Assembly (NCBI GenBank): GCA_023457255.1
Contig: JAEWMB010000025.1
Location: 1-56,389 of the forward strand
Reading direction: 5' to 3'
Origin: Bacillota bacterium
GTDB lineage: Bacteria > Bacillota > Clostridia > Lachnospirales > Lachnospiraceae
Length of the DNA: 56,389 nucleotides
How positions within the stretch are numbered: position 1 is the first letter of the stretch; every line of letters starts with the position of its first letter. The translations under genes and the position numbers were made by a program. Under the pieces are notes generated by a model. The model was not told the DNA's origin and did not search any database. It saw nothing but the letters and a program-made list of their open reading frames with translations. Of this stretch, positions 42,793 to 50,342 are shown one piece after another.

Positions 42793-43134
42793 TTACATAC
42801 CTGCCATATTTCTGCATTCGTCAGCACATGAACGGCATGCATCAGCACATTTCTGGCAATGTTCGTCTTTAAACATACTACATTCCTTAGCGCAAGCATC
42901 ACAGATTTTTGCACATAATGAGCAATGCTCCTGTGAGAATTGTCCGCCCATAGACATCATAGATACATTCATCTGGCACATCATAGCACATTCAATAAGC
43001 ATACTAACACAATTTTTTCTTGAATTTAAATCTGGTTCATTTAAGCAAGCCTGAAAACATTCGTAACATGCTTGTGCACAGCGTGAACAAGCATCGATAC
43101 ATTTTTGATTTTTCTGAGTAGCCATTGTTAACAT
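42793..43134 (-). CDS. Four-helix-bundle copper-storage-type protein (Csp/DUF326), copy 1
   Basis: A 113-residue cytosolic protein with 19 Cys residues placed along helices as CxxxC and CxxC pairs (CIDACSRCAQACYECFQAC, HCSLCAKICDACAKEC, HCQKCADACRSCADEC). This is the DUF326/Csp pattern; Csp3-type proteins bind many Cu(I) ions inside a four-helix bundle. There is no signal peptide, so it should store or buffer copper in the cytosol. The start is the ATG at 43134, nine bases after AAGGAG. It is divergent from the multicopper oxidase gene. A near twin lies at 49055 and a dead copy at 40145. Confidence 0.92.
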   Translation of the reverse strand: MLTMATQKNQKCIDACSRCAQACYECFQACLNEPDLNSRKNCVSMLIECAMMCQMNVSMMSMGGQFSQEHCSLCAKICDACAKECSMFKDEHCQKCADACRSCADECRNMAGM

Positions 43135-43333
43135 AATAAACACTCCTTATTTTAAGATTAAAGTACAAACTTTATTATGCATAGTAATAATAAATATATT
43201 CAATCTCATAGAAAGGAACCAATAATCAAGCATAATTAGTACCCATGTTGCCCATGATGAACCTAATGAGCATGATATTACTAAGAAAAGAAACAATGTA
43301 TTGCTTAAATAAGAAATAACATAATTATATGTC

Positions 43334-43355
43334 GCTCATAAAGTAATTATATAAT
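43334..43355 (+). promoter_or_regulatory. Possible half-matching box promoter of the multicopper oxidase gene
   Basis: GCTCAT (43334-43339), ten bases, TATAAT (43350-43355). The second box and spacing fit the island pattern, but the first box position (AATTAT) does not. The -10 box itself is convincing. Confidence 0.4.
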
Positions 43356-43375
43356 ACATTGTTGGAGATTATTTT

Positions 43376-44263
43376 ATGGTTATCTCGCCAGATCTCAATA
43401 ATTTGAATCATTCAGAAATACATGGCATTAAGTATTTCGAGTTATATGCGGAAGAAGTGTATCAGGAAATTCTACCCGGTGTTATTATTAAAGCATGGGG
43501 ATATAACGGAAGTACCCCTGGACCAACAATACAGGTTTATCCTGGTGACTATGTTAATATCAGGGTGTATAACAGATTACCGGAACCTACAAGTGTTCAC
43601 TGGCACGGTCTTAATGTTCCCAATGTTATGGATGGAGTGCCTGAAGTAGAACCTTCACCGAAAATTAATCCGGGTTATTTCTTTGACTATCGGTTTAAAA
43701 TTAATAATCCACCCGGAACCCATATGTACCATACTCATTATATATCGCATAAACAACAGATGATGGGTTTGGAAGGAGGATTTATTATTCTTTCTGAGAA
43801 CAGTGAAGATACAGTTAAAGACTATTTTATTATGCTGCAGGAATTCAAAATTGAGGAAATGCCTATGGGATCTGTTATTCCAGGTATTTATAGCATAAAC
43901 CCAAAAGACCACGTCTTTAACTTTTTTACCATGAACGGAAGATGTTTTCCGTATAGCACTCCTTTATATATTCATCATGGTGATTGTGTGAAAGTAAGAT
44001 TGGGAAACGCCATGATGGATGCTCATCCGATTCATATACATGGGCACCAGTTTGATGTCATAGCTTCCGATGGAAATTCAATTTCTTCAACCAGTATCAT
44101 AAAAAAGAATACCATTAATGTAGCATCAGGAGAAACCTGGGATATCCAGTTTAAAGCTGATAATCCAGGAATATGGCCCTTCCATTGCCATATACCCCAC
44201 CATATGTCAAACAATATGACCGAAGCATCTGGTGGTATGTTTACAACCATCATATATACTTAG
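43376..44263 (+). CDS. Two-domain multicopper oxidase without signal peptide
   Basis: A 295-residue oxidase with all four copper-ligand clusters: HWHGL (about residue 75), HTH (in MYHTHYI, about 120), HPIHIHGH (about 217) and HCHIPHHM (about 270), the last with the type-1 Cys and axial Met. At about 295 residues it is far shorter than three-domain CotA/CueO-type enzymes and fits the two-domain class. No export signal is visible, although most such enzymes act outside. It may oxidise Cu(I) or another metal, or scavenge oxygen in an anaerobe; the substrate is unknown. ATG with TTGGAG upstream. Confidence 0.9.
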   Translation: MVISPDLNNLNHSEIHGIKYFELYAEEVYQEILPGVIIKAWGYNGSTPGPTIQVYPGDYVNIRVYNRLPEPTSVHWHGLNVPNVMDGVPEVEPSPKINPGYFFDYRFKINNPPGTHMYHTHYISHKQQMMGLEGGFIILSENSEDTVKDYFIMLQEFKIEEMPMGSVIPGIYSINPKDHVFNFFTMNGRCFPYSTPLYIHHGDCVKVRLGNAMMDAHPIHIHGHQFDVIASDGNSISSTSIIKKNTINVASGETWDIQFKADNPGIWPFHCHIPHHMSNNMTEASGGMFTTIIYT

Positions 44264-44309
44264 AAGACAGTATTTTCGAAGTCGCTTCTGATATTAACAT
44301 TATATTATG

Positions 44310-44327
44310 TCTGAATAAACATTCAGA
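44310..44327 (+). terminator. Short hairpin after the oxidase gene
   Basis: TCTGAAT (44310-44316) and ATTCAGA (44321-44327) close on a four-base loop. There is no T-run, so termination is uncertain. Confidence 0.4.
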
Positions 44328-44329
44328 TA

Positions 44330-44541
44330 CTTAAGATCTCCATTATTCTTCAAACAAAGACTCACCAAATGCAGTGATTGGAAACATTTGATGCTTATGA
44401 TAATCAAACGCCCATCGCATTAAATAATACGATGGGCTAGCCCGATACATAAGAAGGAAGCTGTTGTAATCCCAATAAATGATGCTCGAAATCTTGCAAT
44501 AAATTTAGATAAAGCAATTCGTAATAGCACTGGTATTTGAT
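44330..44541 (+). other. Gene-free stretch with a hairpin and a possible gene remnant
   Basis: An 8-bp hairpin (GCCCATCG at 44410-44417 with CGATGGGC at 44430-44437) is followed by a short open stretch without start codon that reads HKKEAVVIPINDARNLAINL and ends at TGA before 44542. It looks like the tail of a lost protein gene followed by that gene's own terminator, but I cannot name the family. Confidence 0.3.
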
Positions 44542-44591
44542 ATCCACAAGGATTAATGTAAACAAATATTAATCCTTGTGGATTATTTTTT
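44542..44591 (+). terminator. Very strong Rho-independent terminator
   Basis: ATCCACAAGGATTAAT (44542-44557) pairs perfectly over 16 bp with 44568-44583, ten-base loop, followed by TATTTTTTG. It immediately precedes the next two-box promoter and has no intact gene before it, in line with a deleted gene upstream. Confidence 0.9.
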
Positions 44592-44624
44592 GTCCATAAT
44601 TCAACCATAATTGTCATTTACAAT
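44592..44624 (+). promoter_or_regulatory. Two-box promoter of the secreted 119-residue protein gene
   Basis: GTCCAT (44592-44597), five bases, AACCAT (44603-44608), ten bases, TACAAT (44619-44624). The repeat extends to CCATAATT in both halves. A decayed copy of this promoter lies at 49495. Confidence 0.72.
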
Positions 44625-44673
44625 AAGATCATAGAAAGAAAACCACTTAATAATTAAAAGGAGATTGATAATT

Positions 44674-45033
44674 ATGATAATAAGAAAATTAGTATTTGGA
44701 GCTGTATTAGTTCTTGCACTGGGCACAACCACTATTGCATTTGCTAAGGAAAATAATAATCAGAGACAGGTTAACAAATCCTCGGCTAATACAATGTATT
44801 CTATGGTGGAACAATATGGATATAAAGAATTGGCTCAGGACATTCAGGATGGTGATTATGCTGCTATGGATGATTTTATGAATAATCTTTCGGATGAAGA
44901 CTATCAGAAGATGATAGATCTAATGAGGGAATATGGATATGGTAATATGGCTTCTATGATGGAGCGAAACGATAAAGATGACATGATTTCAATGCACAAT
45001 GCTATGGGAGGTTCGGCAGGTTGCTTTAGGTAA
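44674..45033 (+). CDS. Small secreted protein of unknown function
   Basis: A 119-residue exported protein with a signal peptide ending near AFAKE. The mature part is acidic and rich in Met, Tyr and Asn, with two similar helical segments (MYSMVEQYGYKELAQDIQDG and MIDLMREYGYGNMASMMERN), suggesting an internal repeat, and ends SAGCFR. The many Met residues would suit Cu(I) binding outside the cell, but this is a guess. ATG 44674 follows AAAGGAG; the TTG at 44665 is inside that site. Downstream lie SHOCT proteins and a two-component pair. Confidence 0.75.
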   Translation: MIIRKLVFGAVLVLALGTTTIAFAKENNNQRQVNKSSANTMYSMVEQYGYKELAQDIQDGDYAAMDDFMNNLSDEDYQKMIDLMREYGYGNMASMMERNDKDDMISMHNAMGGSAGCFR

Positions 45034-45137
45034 TCTGAGTGATGCAATGATTATGTAGACTAAATGGAAGACAAAACACGTGGCAAAACTGAGCTGACAA
45101 CTTCGCTTATTGAATTTTTACAGAATGGAGAATTTTT

Positions 45138-45323
45138 ATGATGATATTTTTTTGGATTTTATTAATCGTAGCATTGTTCTATATTTTTGGAGAACATAAA
45201 AAATATTATTATAATGATACACGGAAGCTGGGGACATCAGCAGAGGAAGTATTAAATATGCGTTATGCCAAAGGCGAGATCAATGAAGAAACGTATGAAA
45301 GAATGAAAAAATCGATATTTTAA
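45138..45323 (+). CDS. Small membrane SHOCT-like protein 1
   Basis: A 61-residue protein: one membrane helix (residues 2-17) and a C-terminal SHOCT motif, EEVLNMRYAKGEINEETYER. SHOCT is a short helical motif thought to mediate oligomerisation and found at the ends of many membrane proteins. It is 12 bases before a second SHOCT protein and in line with the two-component genes. Confidence 0.8.
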   Translation: MMIFFWILLIVALFYIFGEHKKYYYNDTRKLGTSAEEVLNMRYAKGEINEETYERMKKSIF

Positions 45324-45335
45324 GGAGGTAAAACT

Positions 45336-45590
45336 ATGATGTACAGATATTTCAATCAAGGATTTAATAGTAACGGTTTATGCCCCGGTTTTGGATATTT
45401 TAATAGTGGATGGAGTTTGATCATCGGAATCGGCTTAATAATAACAATGGCTTTACTTTTTTATATTTTTGCTCATAATAAGAAGAAAAAGGCATCTTCT
45501 GAAGCTTTCGAAATTTTAAAGCTACAATTTGTAAAAGGTGAGATTTCAGAAGAAGAGTATTTCAGAAGAAAAAGCTTACTGGATCGTTAA
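45336..45590 (+). CDS. Small membrane SHOCT-like protein 2
   Basis: An 84-residue protein: a Gly/Asn/Phe-rich N-terminus, one membrane helix (about residues 27-47), a basic patch and a SHOCT motif, AFEILKLQFVKGEISEEEY. It is related to the preceding protein by layout. AAGGAGG precedes the ATG. The response regulator gene follows after 38 bases, so the pair may be accessory parts of that sensing system. Confidence 0.8.
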   Translation: MMYRYFNQGFNSNGLCPGFGYFNSGWSLIIGIGLIITMALLFYIFAHNKKKKASSEAFEILKLQFVKGEISEEEYFRRKSLLDR

Positions 45591-45628
45591 CAAATGTGTA
45601 GTAGATTAGGAGGAATGAGGTGAAATAA

Positions 45629-46315
45629 ATGGTTTATCAGATTCTAGTAGTGGAAGACCAGAAAGAAATAAGCGATGTTCTAATGAAATACATCGCTAAG
45701 GAGGGCTACGGTGTTTCAGTCGCTGGTAATGGGTTTGAGGCTCTGGAGCTGTTTGGTAATCAGGAATTTCATCTCGTTCTGCTGGATATTATGATGCCCG
45801 GTATCAGTGGGTATGAAGTATTGAAGGAAATTAGGAAAATATCCGATGTACCAGTAATCATGTTAACAGCAAGGCAGGAAGAAGTCGACCGTTTGAAAGG
45901 CTTCGAAACAGGTGCAGATGATTATGTCATCAAACCCTTCAGCCCCAGGGAATTAATGAAACGGATTCGGGTTTTCATAAAACGAACCTATAAGGAAACG
46001 GATGAAATTATATATAGCTTCCGCAATTTGAAGCTCTATACAAAAGGGATGAAGCTTGTAAAAAATAACAATGAGATTATACTGACAGCAGCAGAATATA
46101 AGCTTTTGTTTGTTTTATTTAAAAATAAAGGACAAATTCTTACCAGAGAACAATTGATTGAATTGGCATATGGCAATGATTACGAAGGATATGACAGAAA
46201 CATAGATAGCTTTATTAAGAGAATTCGGCAGAAGATAGAAGATGATCCCAAAAACCCTAAAATTCTAATTACGAAATACGGAGCAGGTTATATATTCGGA
46301 GGTGATGAGGGATGA
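45629..46315 (+). CDS. OmpR/PhoB-family response regulator 3
   Basis: A 228-residue regulator with receiver motifs (EDQKE, LLDIMMPGISG, MLTARQ, IKPF) and a C-terminal winged helix ending KYGAGYIFGG. Its recognition segment RNIDSFIKRIRQKIE resembles, but is not equal to, those of regulators 1 and 2, which fits a related but slightly different DNA box such as that at 44592. The stop overlaps the kinase start as ATGA, showing translational coupling to the kinase at 46312. Confidence 0.92.
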   Translation: MVYQILVVEDQKEISDVLMKYIAKEGYGVSVAGNGFEALELFGNQEFHLVLLDIMMPGISGYEVLKEIRKISDVPVIMLTARQEEVDRLKGFETGADDYVIKPFSPRELMKRIRVFIKRTYKETDEIIYSFRNLKLYTKGMKLVKNNNEIILTAAEYKLLFVLFKNKGQILTREQLIELAYGNDYEGYDRNIDSFIKRIRQKIEDDPKNPKILITKYGAGYIFGGDEG

Positions 46316-47691
46316 CGGTAAAGAAGCAATGGCTGTCTGTTCTAATATTGATTGCAATCATCTCTGTAGTAATAAATACCGTTGTTCTCAGTAATCTGAC
46401 AAATCAGTACTTTAAAGATTATATCAAAGATAATTACAACCAACATTTTAATCAAGTCGTGGAATACTTAACAAATGTATTAAAGGATGAAAACTACTCG
46501 TCAAGTCAAATATCAATTGATTTGGAGACACATCTGGTTGACCCAATTACACGAATAAAAGTCTACGATGTAGACGGCAATCTGATTTCTGATATAAGTG
46601 CTGATGCGTGGTCCTATGTAGGTAACTCTTCTATGCATGGAATGATGAGCCAAATGATGGGTAGTAGGATTGATTCACAGTCCGAAGAGGTAGACAATGC
46701 AAAAATAACAAGTAATGAAAAGATAATTGGGCAGGTTAATATAACGAAATATAGCTCTGCTGAAAATTCAGCTACGATTTGGGCTTTCCAATCCTCACTT
46801 CTGAAAAACAGTATCATCTCAATTGTTATTGTTCTTTTCATAGCTATAGGGATTGGAATACTTGTCAGTTATAGAATGAGCAGAGATTTGATCCATACCT
46901 CCAAGATGGCACAGGATCTTGATATTGGGAATAACACACCGGTTCGCAAGTCAAAGGTAAAGGAAATACAAGTGATACAACAAAGTCTAGAATCCTTGAA
47001 GGCAAGGCTGAAATTGAAACAGAAAAGCAGAAAAACGTTGATTGATGAATTGGTTCACCAGACCAGAACACCGCTTACGATATTAAGAACCCATCTGGAA
47101 GGGATTGAGGATGGTATCATTGAATTTGCCCCTGAAGAAATTCGAATATGTGAAAATCAGATTGATAATATAACCGCTATTATAACCAATATGAGCAATA
47201 TGATTGATGCTGAAAAAATAGAAAACGTTATAAATATCGAGGAATTTGAGTTGAGTCAGCTAGTCAGACAGATTATGAATGGCCTAAAGGCTCAATTTGA
47301 AATAAAGAATATCGATTTCAGCTTTAACGCAAAGGAGAAAGTGACAGTAAAGACTGATAAGTTTCGATTAAGCCAGACAGTATACAATATTCTAACAAAT
47401 GCATATAAATTTACAAATCCAACTGGTATCGTTAATGTATCTTACACGGTCAATCAAGATAAGATCAGATTGACAATTGAAGATAACGGATCGGGTATTG
47501 CTGAAAAGGATTTGGCTAAAATTTTTAATGCATATTATAAGAATGACAAATCATTAGGCTTGTCTGGAGATGGTTTGGGTTTATATATAGCAAAAGAAAA
47601 TATGGAAAGTATTTATGGTACAATTACGGTAGAATCGGAAGTAAATAAAGGAAGTAAGTTTATATTAACTTTTCCGTCTGAAATAAAATGA
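46312..47691 (+). CDS. Sensor histidine kinase, partner of regulator 3
   Basis: A 459-residue membrane kinase: helix 1 (8-28), an extracytoplasmic domain that contains a Met/Ser-rich stretch (SSMHGMMSQMMGSR, about residues 103-116), helix 2 (165-185), HAMP, a dimerisation domain with His249 in ELVHQTRTPLT, and an ATPase domain with NILTNAYKFT, EDNGSGI and SGDGLGLYI. The Met-rich external stretch is a reasonable Cu(I)-sensing candidate (inference). The H-box is VHQTRTPL rather than the common SHELRTPL, but the key residues are present. Confidence 0.9.
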   Translation: MTVKKQWLSVLILIAIISVVINTVVLSNLTNQYFKDYIKDNYNQHFNQVVEYLTNVLKDENYSSSQISIDLETHLVDPITRIKVYDVDGNLISDISADAWSYVGNSSMHGMMSQMMGSRIDSQSEEVDNAKITSNEKIIGQVNITKYSSAENSATIWAFQSSLLKNSIISIVIVLFIAIGIGILVSYRMSRDLIHTSKMAQDLDIGNNTPVRKSKVKEIQVIQQSLESLKARLKLKQKSRKTLIDELVHQTRTPLTILRTHLEGIEDGIIEFAPEEIRICENQIDNITAIITNMSNMIDAEKIENVINIEEFELSQLVRQIMNGLKAQFEIKNIDFSFNAKEKVTVKTDKFRLSQTVYNILTNAYKFTNPTGIVNVSYTVNQDKIRLTIEDNGSGIAEKDLAKIFNAYYKNDKSLGLSGDGLGLYIAKENMESIYGTITVESEVNKGSKFILTFPSEIK

Positions 47692-47767
47692 TATTTAAAG
47701 GTGGAAGAGTTTCCGGTAGAAATAATTCCATTTGATACATCACTCTATTATGACTCAAACGATTAGT
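47692..47767 (+). other. Start of a 361-base gap without intact gene
   Basis: The gap from 47692 to 48052 holds only a transposase remnant (next entry) and the ribosome site of the methyltransferase gene. No box promoter or clear terminator was found. Confidence 0.4.
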
Positions 47768-47911
47768 TCAATCAGTGATAGAGGAAATGTTTAACGGTTT
47801 ATATGATGGTATCAGTAGTATTCTCTTACCACTACGGTAGAGATCAACAATTTGTTGTTTGAATTTGGGTGTAAATGTACGATGGTTTTTTGATTCATTG
47901 TCTTCAGACAT
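47768..47911 (-). pseudogene. IS3-family OrfA transposase fragment
   Basis: On the minus strand an ATG at 47911 opens MSEDNESKNHRTFTPKFKQQ followed by IVDLYRSGK. This is the typical N-terminus of IS3-family OrfA (helix-turn-helix part). Similarity fades after about 31 residues and a stop comes at 47768. OrfB and the ends of the element are absent. Confidence 0.7.
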
Positions 47912-48052
47912 AGGGCATTATTCTTTCTTCATTAAGAATATCATATATGCCCAATAAAAAATTCTGTCTAGTTAATTATAGCCGATCCAGTCCTACCCTG
48001 ATAATAATATAAGGTAGGTATAGAGTAAACATATTACAAAGGGGTGTTGTGG

Positions 48053-48670
48053 TTGAATTTAAATGAAAAAATACGTAGTAGATATGATAGAGTGTCAGCC
48101 GTTTATGATTTATTTGAACAGCCGATGGAATTGATGACCTTAAGAAAATATAGGAATGATATAATGAAGGAGTTAAAGGGAAAGGTTCTTGAAGTCGGTA
48201 TAGGAACAGGTAAGAACATTCCATATTATCCTGAAAATATCGATATAACAGCAATTGATTTCAGTAGTAAAATGCTCGAGAGGGCAAGAATTAAAGCAGA
48301 GAATTTGAACAAAAAAGTTAATATTCTATTGATGGATGCACAACAAATGGATTTTCCTGATAATACTTTTGATTGCGTATTTACCACCTGTGTCTTTTGT
48401 TCAGTTCCAGATCCGGTAAAAGGGTTAAAGGAGATAAGACGTGTATGTAAGCCGGACGGAAAGATTATTATGATAGAACATGTGCGAAGCGAGAAGAAAG
48501 TAATTGGCGCTTTTATGGATATGATTAATCCGATTGTATTAAATATATATGGTGCAAATATTAATAGGAGAACGATTGATAATATCAAAACTGCAGGGTT
48601 TGTTAAGGTTGAAGAGATTAATTTAGAGGGCGATATTGTAAAGAAGATAATAATTAATAACGTAAAATAG
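48053..48670 (+). CDS. Class I SAM-dependent methyltransferase (UbiE/Methyltransf_11 type)
   Basis: A 205-residue cytosolic methyltransferase. The SAM-binding loop is VLEVGIGTGKN, with an acidic residue after it in ITAIDFSSKML, and the post-motif FDCVFTTCVFCSVPDPVKGL is typical of the UbiE-like group. Substrate unknown; similar genes often sit with metal or arsenic resistance genes. The TTG at 48053 is preferred because AAAGGGGTG ends seven bases before it; GTG at 48044 is within the ribosome site. A terminator follows at 48721. Confidence 0.85.
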   Translation: MNLNEKIRSRYDRVSAVYDLFEQPMELMTLRKYRNDIMKELKGKVLEVGIGTGKNIPYYPENIDITAIDFSSKMLERARIKAENLNKKVNILLMDAQQMDFPDNTFDCVFTTCVFCSVPDPVKGLKEIRRVCKPDGKIIMIEHVRSEKKVIGAFMDMINPIVLNIYGANINRRTIDNIKTAGFVKVEEINLEGDIVKKIIINNVK

Positions 48671-48720
48671 TTTATTGCAACACAATTATATGATAAGAAT
48701 TTTAATATTACAAAGCTTGT

Positions 48721-48750
48721 AAAGAGGGTACAGGGTAGTATCCTCTTTTT
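48721..48750 (+). terminator. Terminator after the methyltransferase gene
   Basis: AAAGAGG-GTAC pairs with GTA-TCCTCTTTTT around a short loop, ending in a T-run. Confidence 0.8.
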
Positions 48751-48875
48751 GCTCTATATCTACCTACGAAAATATGCCTAGTATTAATATTCTAATGGGT
48801 TATGGTTATTAATTAATATCATGTCGGATAAGGATCTTACATATGATTAAATTAAATAAGGAAAAGGAAACTATT

Positions 48876-48995
48876 ATGAATAATTCTTATCAAAAAGTAC
48901 CATTCATAACTACTTCCTATGGTCCGGCTAAGGTAGAAGGCGGAGGAAAGATATTAAGCATCAATCAATTTGGAGATATTTCACTTAAAGAATAA
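48876..48995 (+). CDS. Possible 39-residue peptide gene
   Basis: An ATG preceded by AAGGAAAAGG opens a peptide starting MNNSYQKVPFITTSYGPAKV, then a GGG triplet and a short C-terminal part ending ISLKE. An in-frame ATG at 48843 would add 11 residues. I do not recognise a family. The short Tyr/Pro-containing leader-like start could suit a ribosomally made peptide, but no maturation enzyme except the neighbouring methyltransferase is near. Coding status is uncertain. Confidence 0.35.
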   Translation: MNNSYQKVPFITTSYGPAKVEGGGKILSINQFGDISLKE

Positions 48996-49054
48996 GGCTG
49001 TAATGAAATAATCAGGAGACGGTATGAAGAGCTCCGCCTCCTAATTTAAATGAT

Positions 49055-49396
49055 TTATATTCCAGCCATGTTTCTGCACTCGTCAGCACAGGTTGTACAT
49101 TCTTGAGCACATTTTTGGCAATGCTCATCTTTAAACATATTACATTCTTTAGCACAACTATCACAGATTTTAGCACATAGAGCACAATGTTCTTTTGAAA
49201 ACTTTCCGTTCATAGACATCATAGAAACTGACATTTGGCACATCATTGCACATTCTACTAACATACTAACGCAGTTCTTTCTTGCGTTTAAATCAGGCTC
49301 ATTAAGACATGCCTGAAAACATTCATAACAAGCTTGTGCACATCTTGCACATGCATCAATACATGTTTGATATTTTTTGGTTTCCATTGTTAACAT
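49055..49396 (-). CDS. Four-helix-bundle copper-storage-type protein (Csp/DUF326), copy 2
   Basis: A 113-residue cytosolic protein with 19 Cys residues in the same positions as the copy at 42793; the two proteins are almost alike except for small changes near the ends and in one loop. The ATG at 49396 follows AAGGAGTG. The DNA behind its start also matches the area near the first copy's neighbours, including the decayed promoter at 49495, so it came by segmental duplication. Role as for copy 1: Cu(I) storage in the cytosol. Confidence 0.92.
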   Translation of the reverse strand: MLTMETKKYQTCIDACARCAQACYECFQACLNEPDLNARKNCVSMLVECAMMCQMSVSMMSMNGKFSKEHCALCAKICDSCAKECNMFKDEHCQKCAQECTTCADECRNMAGI

Positions 49397-49494
49397 ATAA
49401 ACACTCCTTTATAATAAATTTCATTATTTATTATGCCAAGTTATTAAATTTATATGTACTAGCCACAACAATAATTATATTAAGGTATGCTCCT

Positions 49495-49620
49495 GTTCAT
49501 AATTCAACCAAAATTATCTTTTACAATTTAATTATAGAAAAGAACGTTATACCAGAACGATTGATAATTATGATGATAAGAGTATTAATAATAGGGATGT
49601 ATTATAAAAATAGCTATTAG
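49495..49620 (+). pseudogene. Decayed copy of the 44592 promoter and start of the 44674 gene
   Basis: GTTCAT (49495-49500), five bases, AACCAA, ten bases, TACAAT (49522-49527) copies the promoter at 44592-44624. The following leader and the ATG at 49570 (MMIRVLIIGMYYKNSY, then stop) copy the start of the secreted protein at 44674. The ribosome site AAAGGAG has decayed and the coding part is lost after about ten residues. Confidence 0.75.
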
Positions 49621-49831
49621 GACTCCTTTAAAACCGGAACCTTCACCCATACGCAGCACAGGCAGCGCTAAACAACCAGGGGAAATAGAAAAATTCTTTA
49701 AAATAGCTACATTCACGTTCACAAAGGACGATGCGAAAGAGTATTTGAAAACACATAATGATGTTAAACGTATACTTTTAGGGACACCCCAGAAATGGGG
49801 TGTTTTGGTGTCTAAAAACTTACAAAAATAG
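49610..49831 (+). pseudogene. Unrecognised coding fragment ending in a hairpin
   Basis: An open stretch without start codon reads IAIRTPLKPEPSPIRSTGSA, then EIEKFFKIATFTFTKDDAKE and on to a stop at 49831. Codon use looks protein-like, and the part up to about 49775 is probably the tail of a lost gene. ACACCCC and GGGGTGT (49783-49805 area) form a terminator-like hairpin with a T-run inside its last codons, so the true end was probably earlier. Family not recognised. Confidence 0.4.
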
Positions 49832-49899
49832 TTTACGGATGTCTGAAAAATGATTACAATGTTTATAGATACATTTTTAGCCATTTGTGAGGTGGCTTT

Positions 49900-50000
49900 A
49901 TGATTAAACGGACATTTTATTACGCAAGGGTAGGTTCAAAGATCAGAACATTAATAGGCATATTGATACATTTAAGAAAATGAGTGCTGATAAAAGAGAT
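49900..50000 (+). pseudogene. Serine recombinase (resolvase) N-terminal fragment, frameshifted
   Basis: After GAGGTGG an ATG opens MIKRTFYYARVGSK; adding one A then gives DQNINRHIDTFKKMSADKRD. This is the start of a resolvase/invertase-type serine recombinase (YARVSSKDQN motif with the catalytic Ser). The frame is lost by one missing base and the rest is replaced by unrelated sequence from about 50001. Confidence 0.75.
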
Positions 50001-50169
50001 AACTCTGGAAATTGTACATGTTGTGAATTCGACATTGATTTTATAGAAACAATTATTGAGTAATTATTAGTAATGGGTTTTATGGTAATTGGAAAGGTCG
50101 TGCAGTGAGTGATAAATTAATAGAAATTATGGAAAGTAGGTGAAATATAAATGGTTGTTGAGATACTTT
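50001..50169 (+). other. Mosaic of short coding-like fragments up to the IS66 end
   Basis: Two short open stretches (NSGNCTCCEFDIDFIETIIE, and one containing NGFYGNWKGRAVSDKL and ending before 50145) lie here without usable start codons. They look like debris of different genes. No family could be named. Confidence 0.3.
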
Positions 50170-50193
50170 GTAAGCGATGAATAACCCACCGGT
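50170..50193 (+). repeat. IS66 left terminal inverted repeat
   Basis: GTAAGCGATGAATAACC followed by a mismatch and ACCG; the inverse is found at 53134-53157. Confidence 0.9.
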
Positions 50194-50342
50194 TTTTCAA
50201 TTACCCAAATCCATGAGATAATCCTTATACAAGAGTGATAATTCTCCTGTTCTGGGATTTAGGACTTAGGACTTGTTTGGTTCAAATCTATTTAGGTCAC
50301 TGTCCTTATTCACTCTAGTACACTTAAAGGAGTAGGACAAGA
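50194..50342 (+). other. IS66 left non-coding region
   Basis: About 150 bases between the left end and tnpA. It should hold the transposase promoter; AAAGGAG at 50325-50331 is the tnpA ribosome site. No other structure stood out. Confidence 0.4.

Noticed and set aside
44339..44365. CTCCAT at 44337-44342 as a further box promoter
   Set aside because: The second box is poor and no -10 hexamer lies at the required spacing; no intact gene follows directly.
49585..49884. Minus-strand 99-residue frame near the scar zone
   Set aside because: It is antisense to several plus-strand gene fragments and has no family pattern.
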